A stretch of DNA of 13,820 nucleotides from Anaerolineae bacterium (GTDB lineage: Bacteria; Chloroflexota; Anaerolineae; J102): the NCBI GenBank assembly GCA_026985975.1, contig JALSPL010000194.1:1-13820 (forward strand). The letters run 5' to 3'. Below are positions 1-7,261 of this stretch, piece after piece (the stretch's first letter is position 1; each line of letters begins with the position of its first letter). Position numbers and translations under genes: made by a program. The notes under the pieces are model-generated. The model saw only the letters and a list, made by a program, of their open reading frames with translations, searched no databases and was not told where the DNA came from.

Positions 1-1899
1 GTCGGGCGTTAGCAGCAGGGTTTCGCCCAGGGAGGTGCGGCTGGGATGCTGGAAGTAGCCATTGAGACAGGCCCACACCAGCATGATAGGCAGCCGTCCC
101 GCCTGATTCAGTTCGGCCACATCTTCGGTGGTGAAGATTTCCTCTTGCGCCCAGATATCCACAGCGCCGTGCCCCATATAGCTCACCAGTCCCCGGCCCT
201 GGTTCAGCGCAGCCAGCAGCTCGGGTCGAATGTCGTTGTCTGGGGCGATGACCAGATTTTCGGTCTCGAATCCCGGCGGGGCCAGCCCTATCATTTCTTC
301 GTTGAAGGCGCTGAAAAAAGGATCGTCATCATCGGCTACAAAGAGAAGGGCGTCGATCCAATCGCCCGCCGGGCGTTCTTTTTCGTAGGCGATTGTCTTG
401 TCCACCATGGCGGCGATGTCGGCGGGCGTTTGGCCCGGAAAACGGCCAATGGCCAGATCGGGCAGGCCGTCGCCGTCTATATCGGCCATGGCATTGTCGC
501 TGGCCGTTTCGCCCAAGACCACCGTGGGCACAAATGCGGTGGGGATCAGATTTTTATTGGCGGCGTCGGGCAGATAGCCCAGGGGATCGTAGCTGGCGTC
601 GCCCGCCAGCAGCACAAAGCGAGGGGCGGGTTCGGGCCAGGTCTCGGTTGCCCAGCGCAGAAAGTCGGTGATGGCGTCGGGCGATTGCAACCCGGCGCTG
701 AATTTGAGATAGATCTGGTCGGTGGTGGCGATGGCGGTTCTCAGCCCCTGCGCTTCGCGCCAGTTTAGCAACGGTTGTACGGCTTCAACCATGCCGGGCG
801 GGGCGATGATGATGTAATCGGCGCCCTTTTCCGGCGCGGTCAGGGGCGGCGGCGCCAGGGCCACGCTGACTTCGGCAGGATTGATGCCGCGGGGGGTGAA
901 GGCGATGTAGCGCTTTTCTCCCGGCGTATCATCCTGAAACCGCACAGCGTAGCTGTCTCCTGTCTTTTCCGCCCTGACGCCCGTCAGGCGCACAGGCTGC
1001 CGGGCGTCGGTCACGTCCCACACCTGGATGTCAGCCTCATCGAATCCGGTCAGCTCGAAGGCGTTGGCGTCGGAGCTGAAGCTGAGACGGTCTTGGCGGG
1101 CGTGAAGCTGGCGGGGATAGGCGATTTCGATCCAGTCGAGATAAACCAGATCTGCGGGAGCGCCGGTGTCGCCGGGGGCGGCGATGGTCAATTCGTTGTT
1201 CTCTTTCAGGACGCCGGCGGGGATGGTGAGGGTGATGGTGCGCCGTCCGTCGCCATCCCAGCTTTCTGCGCCCAAATCCTGGCCATTGATGCTGAAAATC
1301 AGGTGATGATCCAGGTCTTCGTTGGATTTTGTGGCCGCCCAAAGCGTCACCGTGACCCGGGCCGGGCCCGAAGCGGGATCCAGCGTGGGGGCGGCGATGT
1401 TGATTGTGGTTGGCGCGAAGATGCGCTGTCCCAGCCAGGGATCGCCTTGCCGCACCTGGGCCAGATAGGTGAGGTTGGTCTCGATGTGTGCGGTGTCGGT
1501 GAAGGTTCGGGCGGGCGCGACCGCGGGAGCGGAAGCGCGCCGTTCGGGCATGGCTGCACCGGTCCTTCCGGTTTGCAGCAGGAAGACGGCCCCATCATCG
1601 TAGCGGGTGGGCCGGGTGCGGGCGTAAAAGCGCACTTGGCGATCTCGTCCCTTGCCTGTAAGCTGGAAGGGGATGGCCGCGTCGCCCTGGCTCAGGCGGA
1701 TGTCTCCGGCCTCCAGTTTCGCCAGGTCCCAGCCGTAGGGGGCGAGGTTTTTGGTCGTGAGGGCGTAGACGCCGTTTTGAAGCACGCGCAGCGTCACATC
1801 CTGGGCCGGGGCCGATGTTTTGCCGCCGATGCAAGCGGAAAGGATCAGGCCCGTCAGCAATGCCAGAAGCGGAGCGATGAATTTGTTGATGCGGGGCAT
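1..1899 (-). CDS. C25 (gingipain-family) cysteine peptidase, lipoprotein, 3' end beyond window
   Basis: The frame is open from ATG 1899 to base 1 (633 codons, no stop), so the C-terminus lies outside. Residues 1-23 form a lipoprotein signal with lipobox LSAC (Cys23 predicted to be lipidated), placing the enzyme on the outer face of the membrane. Residues 34-110 resemble the N-terminal domain found in front of C25 peptidases. A central beta-rich region follows, then the peptidase domain from about 355, including the family's Asp-rich segment D473-IDGDGLPDLAIGRFP. The expected catalytic His is H577 in MGHG and the Cys is C611 in ACLNGYF, 34 residues apart as in the paralogue at 2850-5189. The start lies 6 bases after the preceding stop with no Shine-Dalgarno, suggesting translational coupling. 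Family assignment is firm; substrate is unknown. Confidence 0.85.
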   Translation of the reverse strand, partial: MPRINKFIAPLLALLTGLILSACIGGKTSAPAQDVTLRVLQNGVYALTTKNLAPYGWDLAKLEAGDIRLSQGDAAIPFQLTGKGRDRQVRFYARTRPTRYDDGAVFLLQTGRTGAAMPERRASAPAVAPARTFTDTAHIETNLTYLAQVRQGDPWLGQRIFAPTTINIAAPTLDPASGPARVTVTLWAATKSNEDLDHHLIFSINGQDLGAESWDGDGRRTITLTIPAGVLKENNELTIAAPGDTGAPADLVYLDWIEIAYPRQLHARQDRLSFSSDANAFELTGFDEADIQVWDVTDARQPVRLTGVRAEKTGDSYAVRFQDDTPGEKRYIAFTPRGINPAEVSVALAPPPLTAPEKGADYIIIAPPGMVEAVQPLLNWREAQGLRTAIATTDQIYLKFSAGLQSPDAITDFLRWATETWPEPAPRFVLLAGDASYDPLGYLPDAANKNLIPTAFVPTVVLGETASDNAMADIDGDGLPDLAIGRFPGQTPADIAAMVDKTIAYEKERPAGDWIDALLFVADDDDPFFSAFNEEMIGLAPPGFETENLVIAPDNDIRPELLAALNQGRGLVSYMGHGAVDIWAQEEIFTTEDVAELNQAGRLPIMLVWACLNGYFQHPSRTSLGETLLLTPD

Positions 1900-1905
1900 T
1901 ATCGG

Positions 1906-2841
1906 TTAGCTGCGCCAGGTGCGCCAGACGAAGATTCCGATGGCGGCTGCGGCGGCCAGTGCGGCCAGGCCCACAATGAGTAATAGCGTGGGGGCGTTGT
2001 TGCTGGCGTCGGCGGGCGGGGAGGCGCCGCCTCCGGGTGGCGTGGCGAAGGAGATGGGCCGGGGCGTAGGGGTGGCCGCCGGTGCGGCGGTGACGGCTGC
2101 GGTGGGAGAGGCGTCGGGCAGCGGGGTGGGGCTGGCGTTTTGCGGCGTTGGCTGGACAGGCGTGGCCGTTGGCGGCGTGACGGTGACGCCGGGCGGAGGC
2201 GTGCTGGTGGGCGGCGCAACTGTGGCGGTGACGCCGGGCGGGGGCGTGCTGGTGGGCGTATAAGTCGGGATGGGCGTGGGGGTGGGCGTGGCGGACGGGA
2301 AAGGGGTCCTGGTGGGGGTGGCCGTGAAGTAGGGGGTGGGGGTGTTGGTGGGCGTGGGGGAAGATGTGGCGGTGGGCGCGGCCGTGGCGTCCCCTTCCTG
2401 GGTGGGCGTAGCTGTGGGCGTCTCGGTGGGCGTGGCAGTGGGCGTTGGGGTGGCTTCGCCGGCGGCGGGAACGGATACGGAGACGGGGCCGGCAGCGACA
2501 TGGAGATTGCCGCTGGTGTCCTGATCTTCCAGTTTGTACCAATAGGTTGCGCCCGGCGTGACATCGGTGTCGGTGTAATCGTATTTGGCGCCGGTCACTG
2601 CGTCGCCTTGCGCCGGAAATACTTCCAGGGTGTTATACCCGTCATTTTCGGTGTCGGAGCGACTGAGGATGAACTGGAGATGGTCCAGCTCGGTGGCGGT
2701 TTCCCATTCCAGATGCACTGCCGAGCTGCTGATGCTGACGACATTGAAGTATTTGAGGGTGACCGCGGCGTAGATGGCGCCGGGCAAAAGGAGCAGTGCG
2801 GCGAAGGTGAGGATTAGAATCTTTTTTGACATAACAAACAT
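1906..2841 (-). CDS. Secreted FN3-like protein with Thr/Pro-rich stalk and C-terminal membrane anchor
   Basis: The 311-residue product has a Sec signal peptide (about 1-25, ending AIYA). A single FN3-like domain (about 27-125) follows, with the pattern 'EWETATE...RSD...Y.YTDTDVTPGATYWYKLED' often seen in C25-peptidase neighbourhoods. Residues 128-280 are a low-complexity stalk of TPT/TAT/PPPGVT units. One hydrophobic helix (about 284-306) and the short basic tail WRTWRS should tether it to the cytoplasmic membrane with the FN3 domain outside. There is no LPXTG motif, so sortase attachment is not indicated. It sits between two C25 peptidase genes with gaps of 8 and 6 bases, so it is probably co-expressed and may be a surface adaptor or substrate; this is inference. 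An alternative start is ATG 2832 (MSKKIL), and neither start has a clear Shine-Dalgarno. Confidence 0.85.
   Translation of the reverse strand: MFVMSKKILILTFAALLLLPGAIYAAVTLKYFNVVSISSSAVHLEWETATELDHLQFILSRSDTENDGYNTLEVFPAQGDAVTGAKYDYTDTDVTPGATYWYKLEDQDTSGNLHVAAGPVSVSVPAAGEATPTPTATPTETPTATPTQEGDATAAPTATSSPTPTNTPTPYFTATPTRTPFPSATPTPTPIPTYTPTSTPPPGVTATVAPPTSTPPPGVTVTPPTATPVQPTPQNASPTPLPDASPTAAVTAAPAATPTPRPISFATPPGGGASPPADASNNAPTLLLIVGLAALAAAAAIGIFVWRTWRS
2181..2258 (-). repeat. 45-bp-period direct repeat inside the Thr/Pro stalk
   Basis: Bases 2181-2213 and 2226-2258 are 33-nt direct repeats differing at one base (2197 A versus 2242 G), offset by 45 bases (15 codons). They encode two copies of PTSTPPPGVT in the stalk of the FN3-like protein. 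Such in-frame duplication suggests stalk length varies by slippage or recombination between strains. Confidence 0.85.
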
Positions 2842-2849
2842 CCGGGTGG

Positions 2850-5189
2850 TTACAGTGGCGGCGTGAGAGGAAGGGTTTCTTGGGGCTGGCGGGCGGGGAG
2901 TTTTTGGACAGGGGCCAGCGGCGCTGGGGAGGGGTTGAGATAAAGCGGCGTGTAGGTGTTGCGCCAGGTCAGGCCCGCAGGCAGTTGCAAGGTGGGGTCG
3001 CCAAACAGGGTCATGGTTTCGATGAGGTAGTGTTCGCCCATTTGCTGATAAAAGCGTTGTTTGGCGATGAGCAGGGCGTCGCCCAGCACCCGTACATCGT
3101 CATGGAATAAAACATCCATGAGCGTGGCGCGGAATTGCGCCTGAACGTTGGTGGTGCCCAGGCCCGTGGGCGAGATGGCGGCGATGGAGCCGGCGTCGGC
3201 TTTGCGCAGCATGGTTTCGGCGATGCTGGGCGTGCCGGGGTAGGCGAAGTAGCCGTCGAGGCAGTTGTAGGTGCTGATGAAGGGGTATTTCCCTGCGTTG
3301 TGAAGGCTATCGATATCATCCAGCGTCCATCCCAGGCCTTTCATCCAGGTGGTCGGCGAGCCATGCCCGGCGTATTGGAGCATCCAGGCGCCGCGATTGA
3401 TGGCGTCGGCGATGGCCTGACGCACGGCGTCTGCACTATCGTGGGTGATATTGCGGTAGATGCGCTGGACGATGAGATCGTCGGGCAGATAGCTGGCGAT
3501 GATGGCGTCGCTTTCTGCAGCGAAATCGCCCGCGGCGGGGTCATAATCGGCGACGAAGACGGCCTGTCGTTGCCAGTAGTCGAAGCGTTTATTTTCGTCG
3601 TAAGCGGTCAACTTGTCAACCACGGCGTTGGCTTCATCCAGATTGTTGACAGGGATGCGGCCCAGGGCCAGTTCGGGGTCGCCGTCGTCGTCCAGATCCG
3701 CGTAGCGGTTGTCGTCGGGCACTTCCCCCTGCCAGGGATCCACCCAGGCCAGGTAGGGCGGCACGATGTTGGGACTGGGGGGATATTTGGCGGTGTTGTA
3801 GCCCTTGAAATTCCACTGTCCGTCACCGAAGAGGACGATGTAATGAGGTTTGGGGTCGGGCCAGTTGGTTTGCGTCCAGTTGAGGAAGTGGGTGACGGCC
3901 CGGGGATTGTAGATGCCGGCGTTGAATTCATCCACCAGATCCTGAAAGTAGACCACGCGGGAGCTGTAGCCCCGCTGCTGATGCCAGGCGGCCAGACGCT
4001 GGGCGGCCTGCTGCAATGCGGGCCCGGTGATGATGATGACATCCGCGCCCGTTGCGGGCTGACGCAGATCGGTGAGATGCGGGCGCAGGCGGATGGAGGC
4101 GGGCCGGGCGATGGCGTTTTCGGCTTGCAGCCAGAAGTGATCGCCCGCCGCGTCATTCACCCGAAACCGCAGGGCCCAATCGCCGCCGAAGATGGGGGCG
4201 GCGTTGATGAGACGGCGCGGAGCCAGCGGGTTGTTGATGTCCAGAGCCACGATCTGCTGCGTCTGCCAGCCGTCGATCAGATATTCGTGGGGGCCGGCAT
4301 CCTCAGATGTGAAATCGATTTGTCCCTGCCAGGCGGTAAAGAATCGGCGGTATTGCAGCTCCCACCAGTTGACGAAAACCCAATCGCTGCTGACGCCCGA
4401 CCGCAGCAGCGCCCCGATGGTCACCGTGTTGACGCCGCTGACGGCCACGTCTGCGGGCACGGTGACGGTGAACAGCGCCCGGCGCTTGCCGCCCCAGTCC
4501 TCATCCGCCAGGGACTGATCGTTGAATGCGATGGTCGTGCGGTGGGACACATTGGCGCGGGCGTTTTCCTCGACCGTCAGCGTGAAGGATTGTCCCGGAA
4601 CGGGGTAGGGGACGGGGGCGGAAAAGGTGTGAGTGACGCCCGGTTTGGAGCTGTAGGGGCGCAGTTGATCCCAGTACCAGCTTTCTTTGGTGGGGGGATC
4701 CTTGCGATGCTGGGTGTACCAGTAGTTGTTTTTCTCGGCATGGACGGTGGCGGCGAAGTCCCCGGGCGGGGTCAGGCTGAAGTCGGGTTGGGCGTTGATA
4801 TCGGAGATGCGGGGGCCCGGCTGACCGCCGATGCTGAGCCAGTAAACGTTTTCGTCGGTGTATTTTTCGTCTTGCAGACTACCGTGGAATTTTTGCCCGA
4901 AGAATTCGATGAAATCTCCGGCGTCGAAGCTGCCGTCGGCCTCGCCCGCTACGCGGATAGCCACGGGCTGGCCCTGGCTGCTCATGGCGAAAGTGCGAGG
5001 ATCTATGTTCGAAACGTCCACGCCCGCGTCTTGCAGATCAGCGGGCGTGATGCGGGTGACGCCATCCTGGGTGACGCCGATGCGCAGGCGCAGGGGCGTC
5101 TCGGCCCTGACTGGTTCGGGCGTGAGGGTGAGAAGCAGGGCCGAAAGCAACAGTGCAAGGATGGAGAAGGAAATGGTGAGGTTTTTCAT
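2850..5189 (-). CDS. Secreted C25 (gingipain-family) cysteine peptidase
   Basis: The 779-residue product begins with a Sec signal peptide (about 1-29, cleavage likely after PVRA), with no lipobox. Residues 32-135 form the N-terminal domain typical of C25 proteins ('RITPADL..AGVD..NIDPRTF', 'GDFIEFFG', 'YTDENVYWL'). A beta-rich middle follows. The caspase-fold peptidase domain spans about 380-735, with Asp-rich segment D498-LDDDGDPELALGRIP, presumed catalytic His609 (AGHG) and Cys643 (YNCLDGYF), and conserved LFGDP near 729. The C-terminal 40 residues are Pro-rich with no membrane helix, so the enzyme is probably released or held non-covalently. It lies 23 bases downstream of an ABC exporter subunit and 8 bases upstream of the FN3-like gene. 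The sequence before ATG 5189 is CCTCCTCCC-like, the opposite of a Shine-Dalgarno. Arg/Lys specificity cannot be read from the sequence. Confidence 0.88.
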   Translation of the reverse strand: MKNLTISFSILALLLSALLLTLTPEPVRAETPLRLRIGVTQDGVTRITPADLQDAGVDVSNIDPRTFAMSSQGQPVAIRVAGEADGSFDAGDFIEFFGQKFHGSLQDEKYTDENVYWLSIGGQPGPRISDINAQPDFSLTPPGDFAATVHAEKNNYWYTQHRKDPPTKESWYWDQLRPYSSKPGVTHTFSAPVPYPVPGQSFTLTVEENARANVSHRTTIAFNDQSLADEDWGGKRRALFTVTVPADVAVSGVNTVTIGALLRSGVSSDWVFVNWWELQYRRFFTAWQGQIDFTSEDAGPHEYLIDGWQTQQIVALDINNPLAPRRLINAAPIFGGDWALRFRVNDAAGDHFWLQAENAIARPASIRLRPHLTDLRQPATGADVIIITGPALQQAAQRLAAWHQQRGYSSRVVYFQDLVDEFNAGIYNPRAVTHFLNWTQTNWPDPKPHYIVLFGDGQWNFKGYNTAKYPPSPNIVPPYLAWVDPWQGEVPDDNRYADLDDDGDPELALGRIPVNNLDEANAVVDKLTAYDENKRFDYWQRQAVFVADYDPAAGDFAAESDAIIASYLPDDLIVQRIYRNITHDSADAVRQAIADAINRGAWMLQYAGHGSPTTWMKGLGWTLDDIDSLHNAGKYPFISTYNCLDGYFAYPGTPSIAETMLRKADAGSIAAISPTGLGTTNVQAQFRATLMDVLFHDDVRVLGDALLIAKQRFYQQMGEHYLIETMTLFGDPTLQLPAGLTWRNTYTPLYLNPSPAPLAPVQKLPARQPQETLPLTPPL

Positions 5190-5212
5190 GATATTGGATG
5201 GGAGGAGGAATT

Positions 5213-7024
5213 TTAGGACGCCAGTTCTCGGGCGTGTTCGACGTACTCAAGGCTTTGATGGCGGAAGTAGGTGTTGTATAGGGCTGCGTAGTGTCCGCCC
5301 ATCGCGATCAGGGTCTCGTGGCTCCCCTCTTCGATGATTGTACCATGATCGATGACTAAAATGCGATCTGCGGCTTTGACGGTGGAAAGACGATGGGCGA
5401 TGAGGATGCTGGTGGAGCGGACCAGAATCAGGTTGAGGGCCTGCTGAATCTGCCATTCGGTGAAAGGATCGATGCTGGCGGTGGCCTCATCCAGGATGAA
5501 GATGGCGGGCGCGTGGGCCAGCACCCGCATCAGGGCCACCAGTTGGCGCTGTCCCATGCTCAGGCGGTTGCCCCGCTCTCCCACCTGGGTTTTCAGACCA
5601 TCGGGCAGCGTTTCCAGCCATTCGCCGTTGCCGATTTTTCGGGCCAGTTCCAGAATTTCCTCATCGCTGATGGCGGGGTTGGCGTAACGGATATTTTCGG
5701 CCACATCGCCTGCGAAAAGAAAAGGCATTTGCGAGACGATGCCCAGTTGTTGGCGATAAGCCGCCAGATCGAAGCTGCGGATGTCCTGGCCGTCCACCAG
5801 GATGCGACCCGCCTGGAATTCGTAAAAGCGGGCGATGAGTTTGGCGATGGAGGATTTGCCGGCGCCGGTGTGTCCCACCAGGGCGATGGTCTCGCCCGCC
5901 CGGATGTGCAAGTCGAAATGCGATAGCACATCCTCGCCCTCGATATAACGAAAGGTGACATCCTGGAAGCGGATATCGCCCGCCAGGGGCGGGGGCGCGA
6001 TGCGGGCGATTTGCACCACGTTGGGTTCGGCTTCGATGAGGGCGAAGATGCGCTCCGCCGCGGCCAGCCCCGCCTGGATCTGGGCGGAGAACGCGGCCAG
6101 GTTCAACACGGGAAAAAAGAAGCGGTCGAGGCTGGTGAGGAAGAGATACCATGCCCCCGCGGTGACAATGCCCTGCATCACCGTGAGACCGCCAGCATAG
6201 ACCAGGCCCGCGGTGGCCACCCCTCCCAAGCCATTGAGCAGGGGAAAGACGGAAGAGAGCACGAAGCCACGACGAACATTGACCTGGTAGCTTTCCTCGT
6301 TGGCGCTTTCAAATTCTCCATAGATGGCGGCTTCCTGCCGATAATTTTTGGCTACGGCAATGCCGCCGATGCTTTCTTTGATTTTGGCGTTGACATAAGC
6401 CATGGCCCGCATCCCCAGCCGGGTGTATTTGCGCATCACATTGCGCAGGGCGCTGGCGGCAAAAAAGAGCACGGGGAGAAAGAGAAAGATGCCCAGGGCC
6501 AGACGCCATTCGGTTTTGATGAGAAACGCGGCCAGGATGAAGGCCTGGATGAATTGCGAGGTGACGTCGGTGACCAGGGTGACGACTTCGCCAAAGTCTC
6601 GGGTGTCGGTGGTGATGCGGGAGACGATGCGTCCGGACGAGTATTTGTCGAAGAAGGAGAGATCGTGGTTGACCGAGGCCCGAAACGCGTCGGTGCGCAG
6701 GGTCAGCACCACATCGCCGATGGTGCGCACAGTCATGCGGCGGCGCACCCAGTTGGCGCCCCAGGCCAGCACCCCGAAAAGAAAGACCGCAGAGGTGAGA
6801 ATCGCCAGCAGAACGGGATTGTCCTGCGCTTGCAGCATATCGATGCCGCGTCCCACCAGCACCGGCAGACTGGCATTGGCGCCGGCGATGAGAATGAGCA
6901 TGATCGAGATGAGGATGAGACGCCTGGCGTGGGGCTTGAAGTACGCGCCGATCCCTTTCAACAGCTCTTTGTCGCTGTATTGGCGGTCGTAGCCTTCGGT
7001 GTCGAGGTTGGAGAAGAAGCCCAT
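5213..7024 (-). CDS. ABC exporter half-transporter, canonical Walker B subunit
   Basis: The 603-residue type I exporter has an N-terminal six-helix membrane domain (about 35-320) fused to a nucleotide-binding domain (about 348-590). Visible motifs are Walker A GHTGAGKS (384-391, Lys390), Q-loop Gln432, variant signature LSMGQ (488-492), Walker B IFILDE with catalytic Glu513, D-loop SID and H-loop His544. It keeps the catalytic Glu but has an altered signature. This complements the other ABC subunit (7262-9058), so the two probably form a heterodimer whose working ATP site uses this Walker A/B and the partner's LSGGQ. No C39 peptidase domain is fused at the N-terminus. It is the first gene of the tight run into the C25 peptidases. 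Substrate is unknown: lipid, drug or peptide export are all possible. Confidence 0.93.
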   Translation of the reverse strand: MGFFSNLDTEGYDRQYSDKELLKGIGAYFKPHARRLILISIMLILIAGANASLPVLVGRGIDMLQAQDNPVLLAILTSAVFLFGVLAWGANWVRRRMTVRTIGDVVLTLRTDAFRASVNHDLSFFDKYSSGRIVSRITTDTRDFGEVVTLVTDVTSQFIQAFILAAFLIKTEWRLALGIFLFLPVLFFAASALRNVMRKYTRLGMRAMAYVNAKIKESIGGIAVAKNYRQEAAIYGEFESANEESYQVNVRRGFVLSSVFPLLNGLGGVATAGLVYAGGLTVMQGIVTAGAWYLFLTSLDRFFFPVLNLAAFSAQIQAGLAAAERIFALIEAEPNVVQIARIAPPPLAGDIRFQDVTFRYIEGEDVLSHFDLHIRAGETIALVGHTGAGKSSIAKLIARFYEFQAGRILVDGQDIRSFDLAAYRQQLGIVSQMPFLFAGDVAENIRYANPAISDEEILELARKIGNGEWLETLPDGLKTQVGERGNRLSMGQRQLVALMRVLAHAPAIFILDEATASIDPFTEWQIQQALNLILVRSTSILIAHRLSTVKAADRILVIDHGTIIEEGSHETLIAMGGHYAALYNTYFRHQSLEYVEHARELAS

Positions 7025-7042
7025 TTTGAAGTAATCAGTATT

Positions 7043-7185
7043 GGATCGACTGAAAAAAGATTGATCTCACGCAAAGCCACAAAGGCGCAAAGAAAAATAC
7101 CAGGGTTTCGCCAAGAAAGACTGGCTGAACCCCATCATTTTTGCTGTTTCAGCTACTGTCACTGCTGATTCCGACCTTTTTTCAG
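7043..7185 (+). repeat. Dispersed intergenic element, copy A (about 140 bp)
   Basis: This copy resembles 11982-12115. Shared blocks are GGATCGA at the left end followed by a TGAAAAA run and TCTCA, an identical 18-mer at 7101-7118, then CTGAA, TTTGCTG and a GACCTT...TTTCAG right end. From 7101 to 7185 the two copies look about 70% identical by eye. Copy A carries a perfect 10-bp inverted repeat near its ends (CTGAAAAAAG 7050-7059 and CTTTTTTCAG 7176-7185), a MITE-like feature. It encodes no transposase. It fills most of the gap between the two ABC genes, and its left end lies 18 bases upstream of the start at 7024. Confidence 0.65.
7066..7097 (-). repeat. CTTTGCG-type short repeat
   Basis: On the minus strand this reads as CTTTGCGCC-TTTGTGG-CTTTGCGTGAG, a near-tandem of a CTTTGCG unit. 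Similar CTTTGCG(T/C)C tracts are common as dispersed intergenic sequence in many environmental bacterial genomes (recollection, not searched). It lies inside element copy A and is the main segment missing from copy B. Confidence 0.5.
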
Positions 7186-7197
7186 GAGAGCCAGTAT

Positions 7198-7247
7198 TCA
7201 GTAATCAGTTTCAGAGGCGCAGGATGCCGCTGATAACTGATCACCGA
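7198..7247. repeat. ATCAGT-type imperfect hairpin
   Basis: Arms 7198-7214 and 7230-7247 pair over about 17 bp with two mismatches (both able to form G-U on the minus-strand RNA) and one bulged base, around a 15-nt loop (7215-7229). It starts 15 bases beyond the TGA of the ABC gene at 7262, so on the minus strand it would form just downstream of that stop. No T-run follows, so it is not a standard terminator, but it could protect the 3' end of the mRNA. Confidence 0.6.
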
Positions 7248-7261
7248 TTACCTTTCATGCG

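Larger units (their letters stand above)
7030..7209. repeat. Direct repeats (10 bp) bracketing the intergenic element
   Basis: AGTAATCAGT occurs at 7030-7039 and again at 7200-7209, flanking the inverted-repeat-ended element at 7043-7185. It could be a target duplication, but the motif is also part of a simple ATCAGT-type repeat that continues to 7250, so the target-duplication reading is weak. Confidence 0.45.

Noticed and set aside
46..1983. Plus-strand open frames across the left end of the window
   Set aside because: They lie opposite the lipoprotein C25 peptidase, whose minus-strand frame is open over the whole region and carries clear family motifs.
1906..1990. Sortase-type (LPXTG) anchor at the end of the FN3-like protein
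   Set aside because: There is a hydrophobic helix and basic tail but no LPXTG or similar motif before it, so a plain transmembrane anchor is the simpler reading.
2140..2460. CRISPR-like array in the repetitive GTGGGCGT tract
   Set aside because: The repeats are in-frame Thr/Pro codons of the FN3-like stalk, without regular unique spacers.
3135..5216. A long plus-strand open frame opposite the secreted C25 peptidase
   Set aside because: The minus-strand product has a signal peptide, family domains and a catalytic dyad. The plus-strand translation is Gly/Val/Asp-rich with no recognisable domain, a typical antisense frame in GC-rich DNA.
6011..7168. Plus-strand open frame opposite the ABC gene and running into the repeat region
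   Set aside because: It is antisense to a clear ABC exporter, and its tail translates the CTTTGCG-type repeat; no domain is evident.
7030..7209. Insertion sequence with 10-bp target duplication
   Set aside because: There is no transposase, and the duplicated 10-mer belongs to a local ATCAGT-type repeat, so only a non-coding repeat is annotated.
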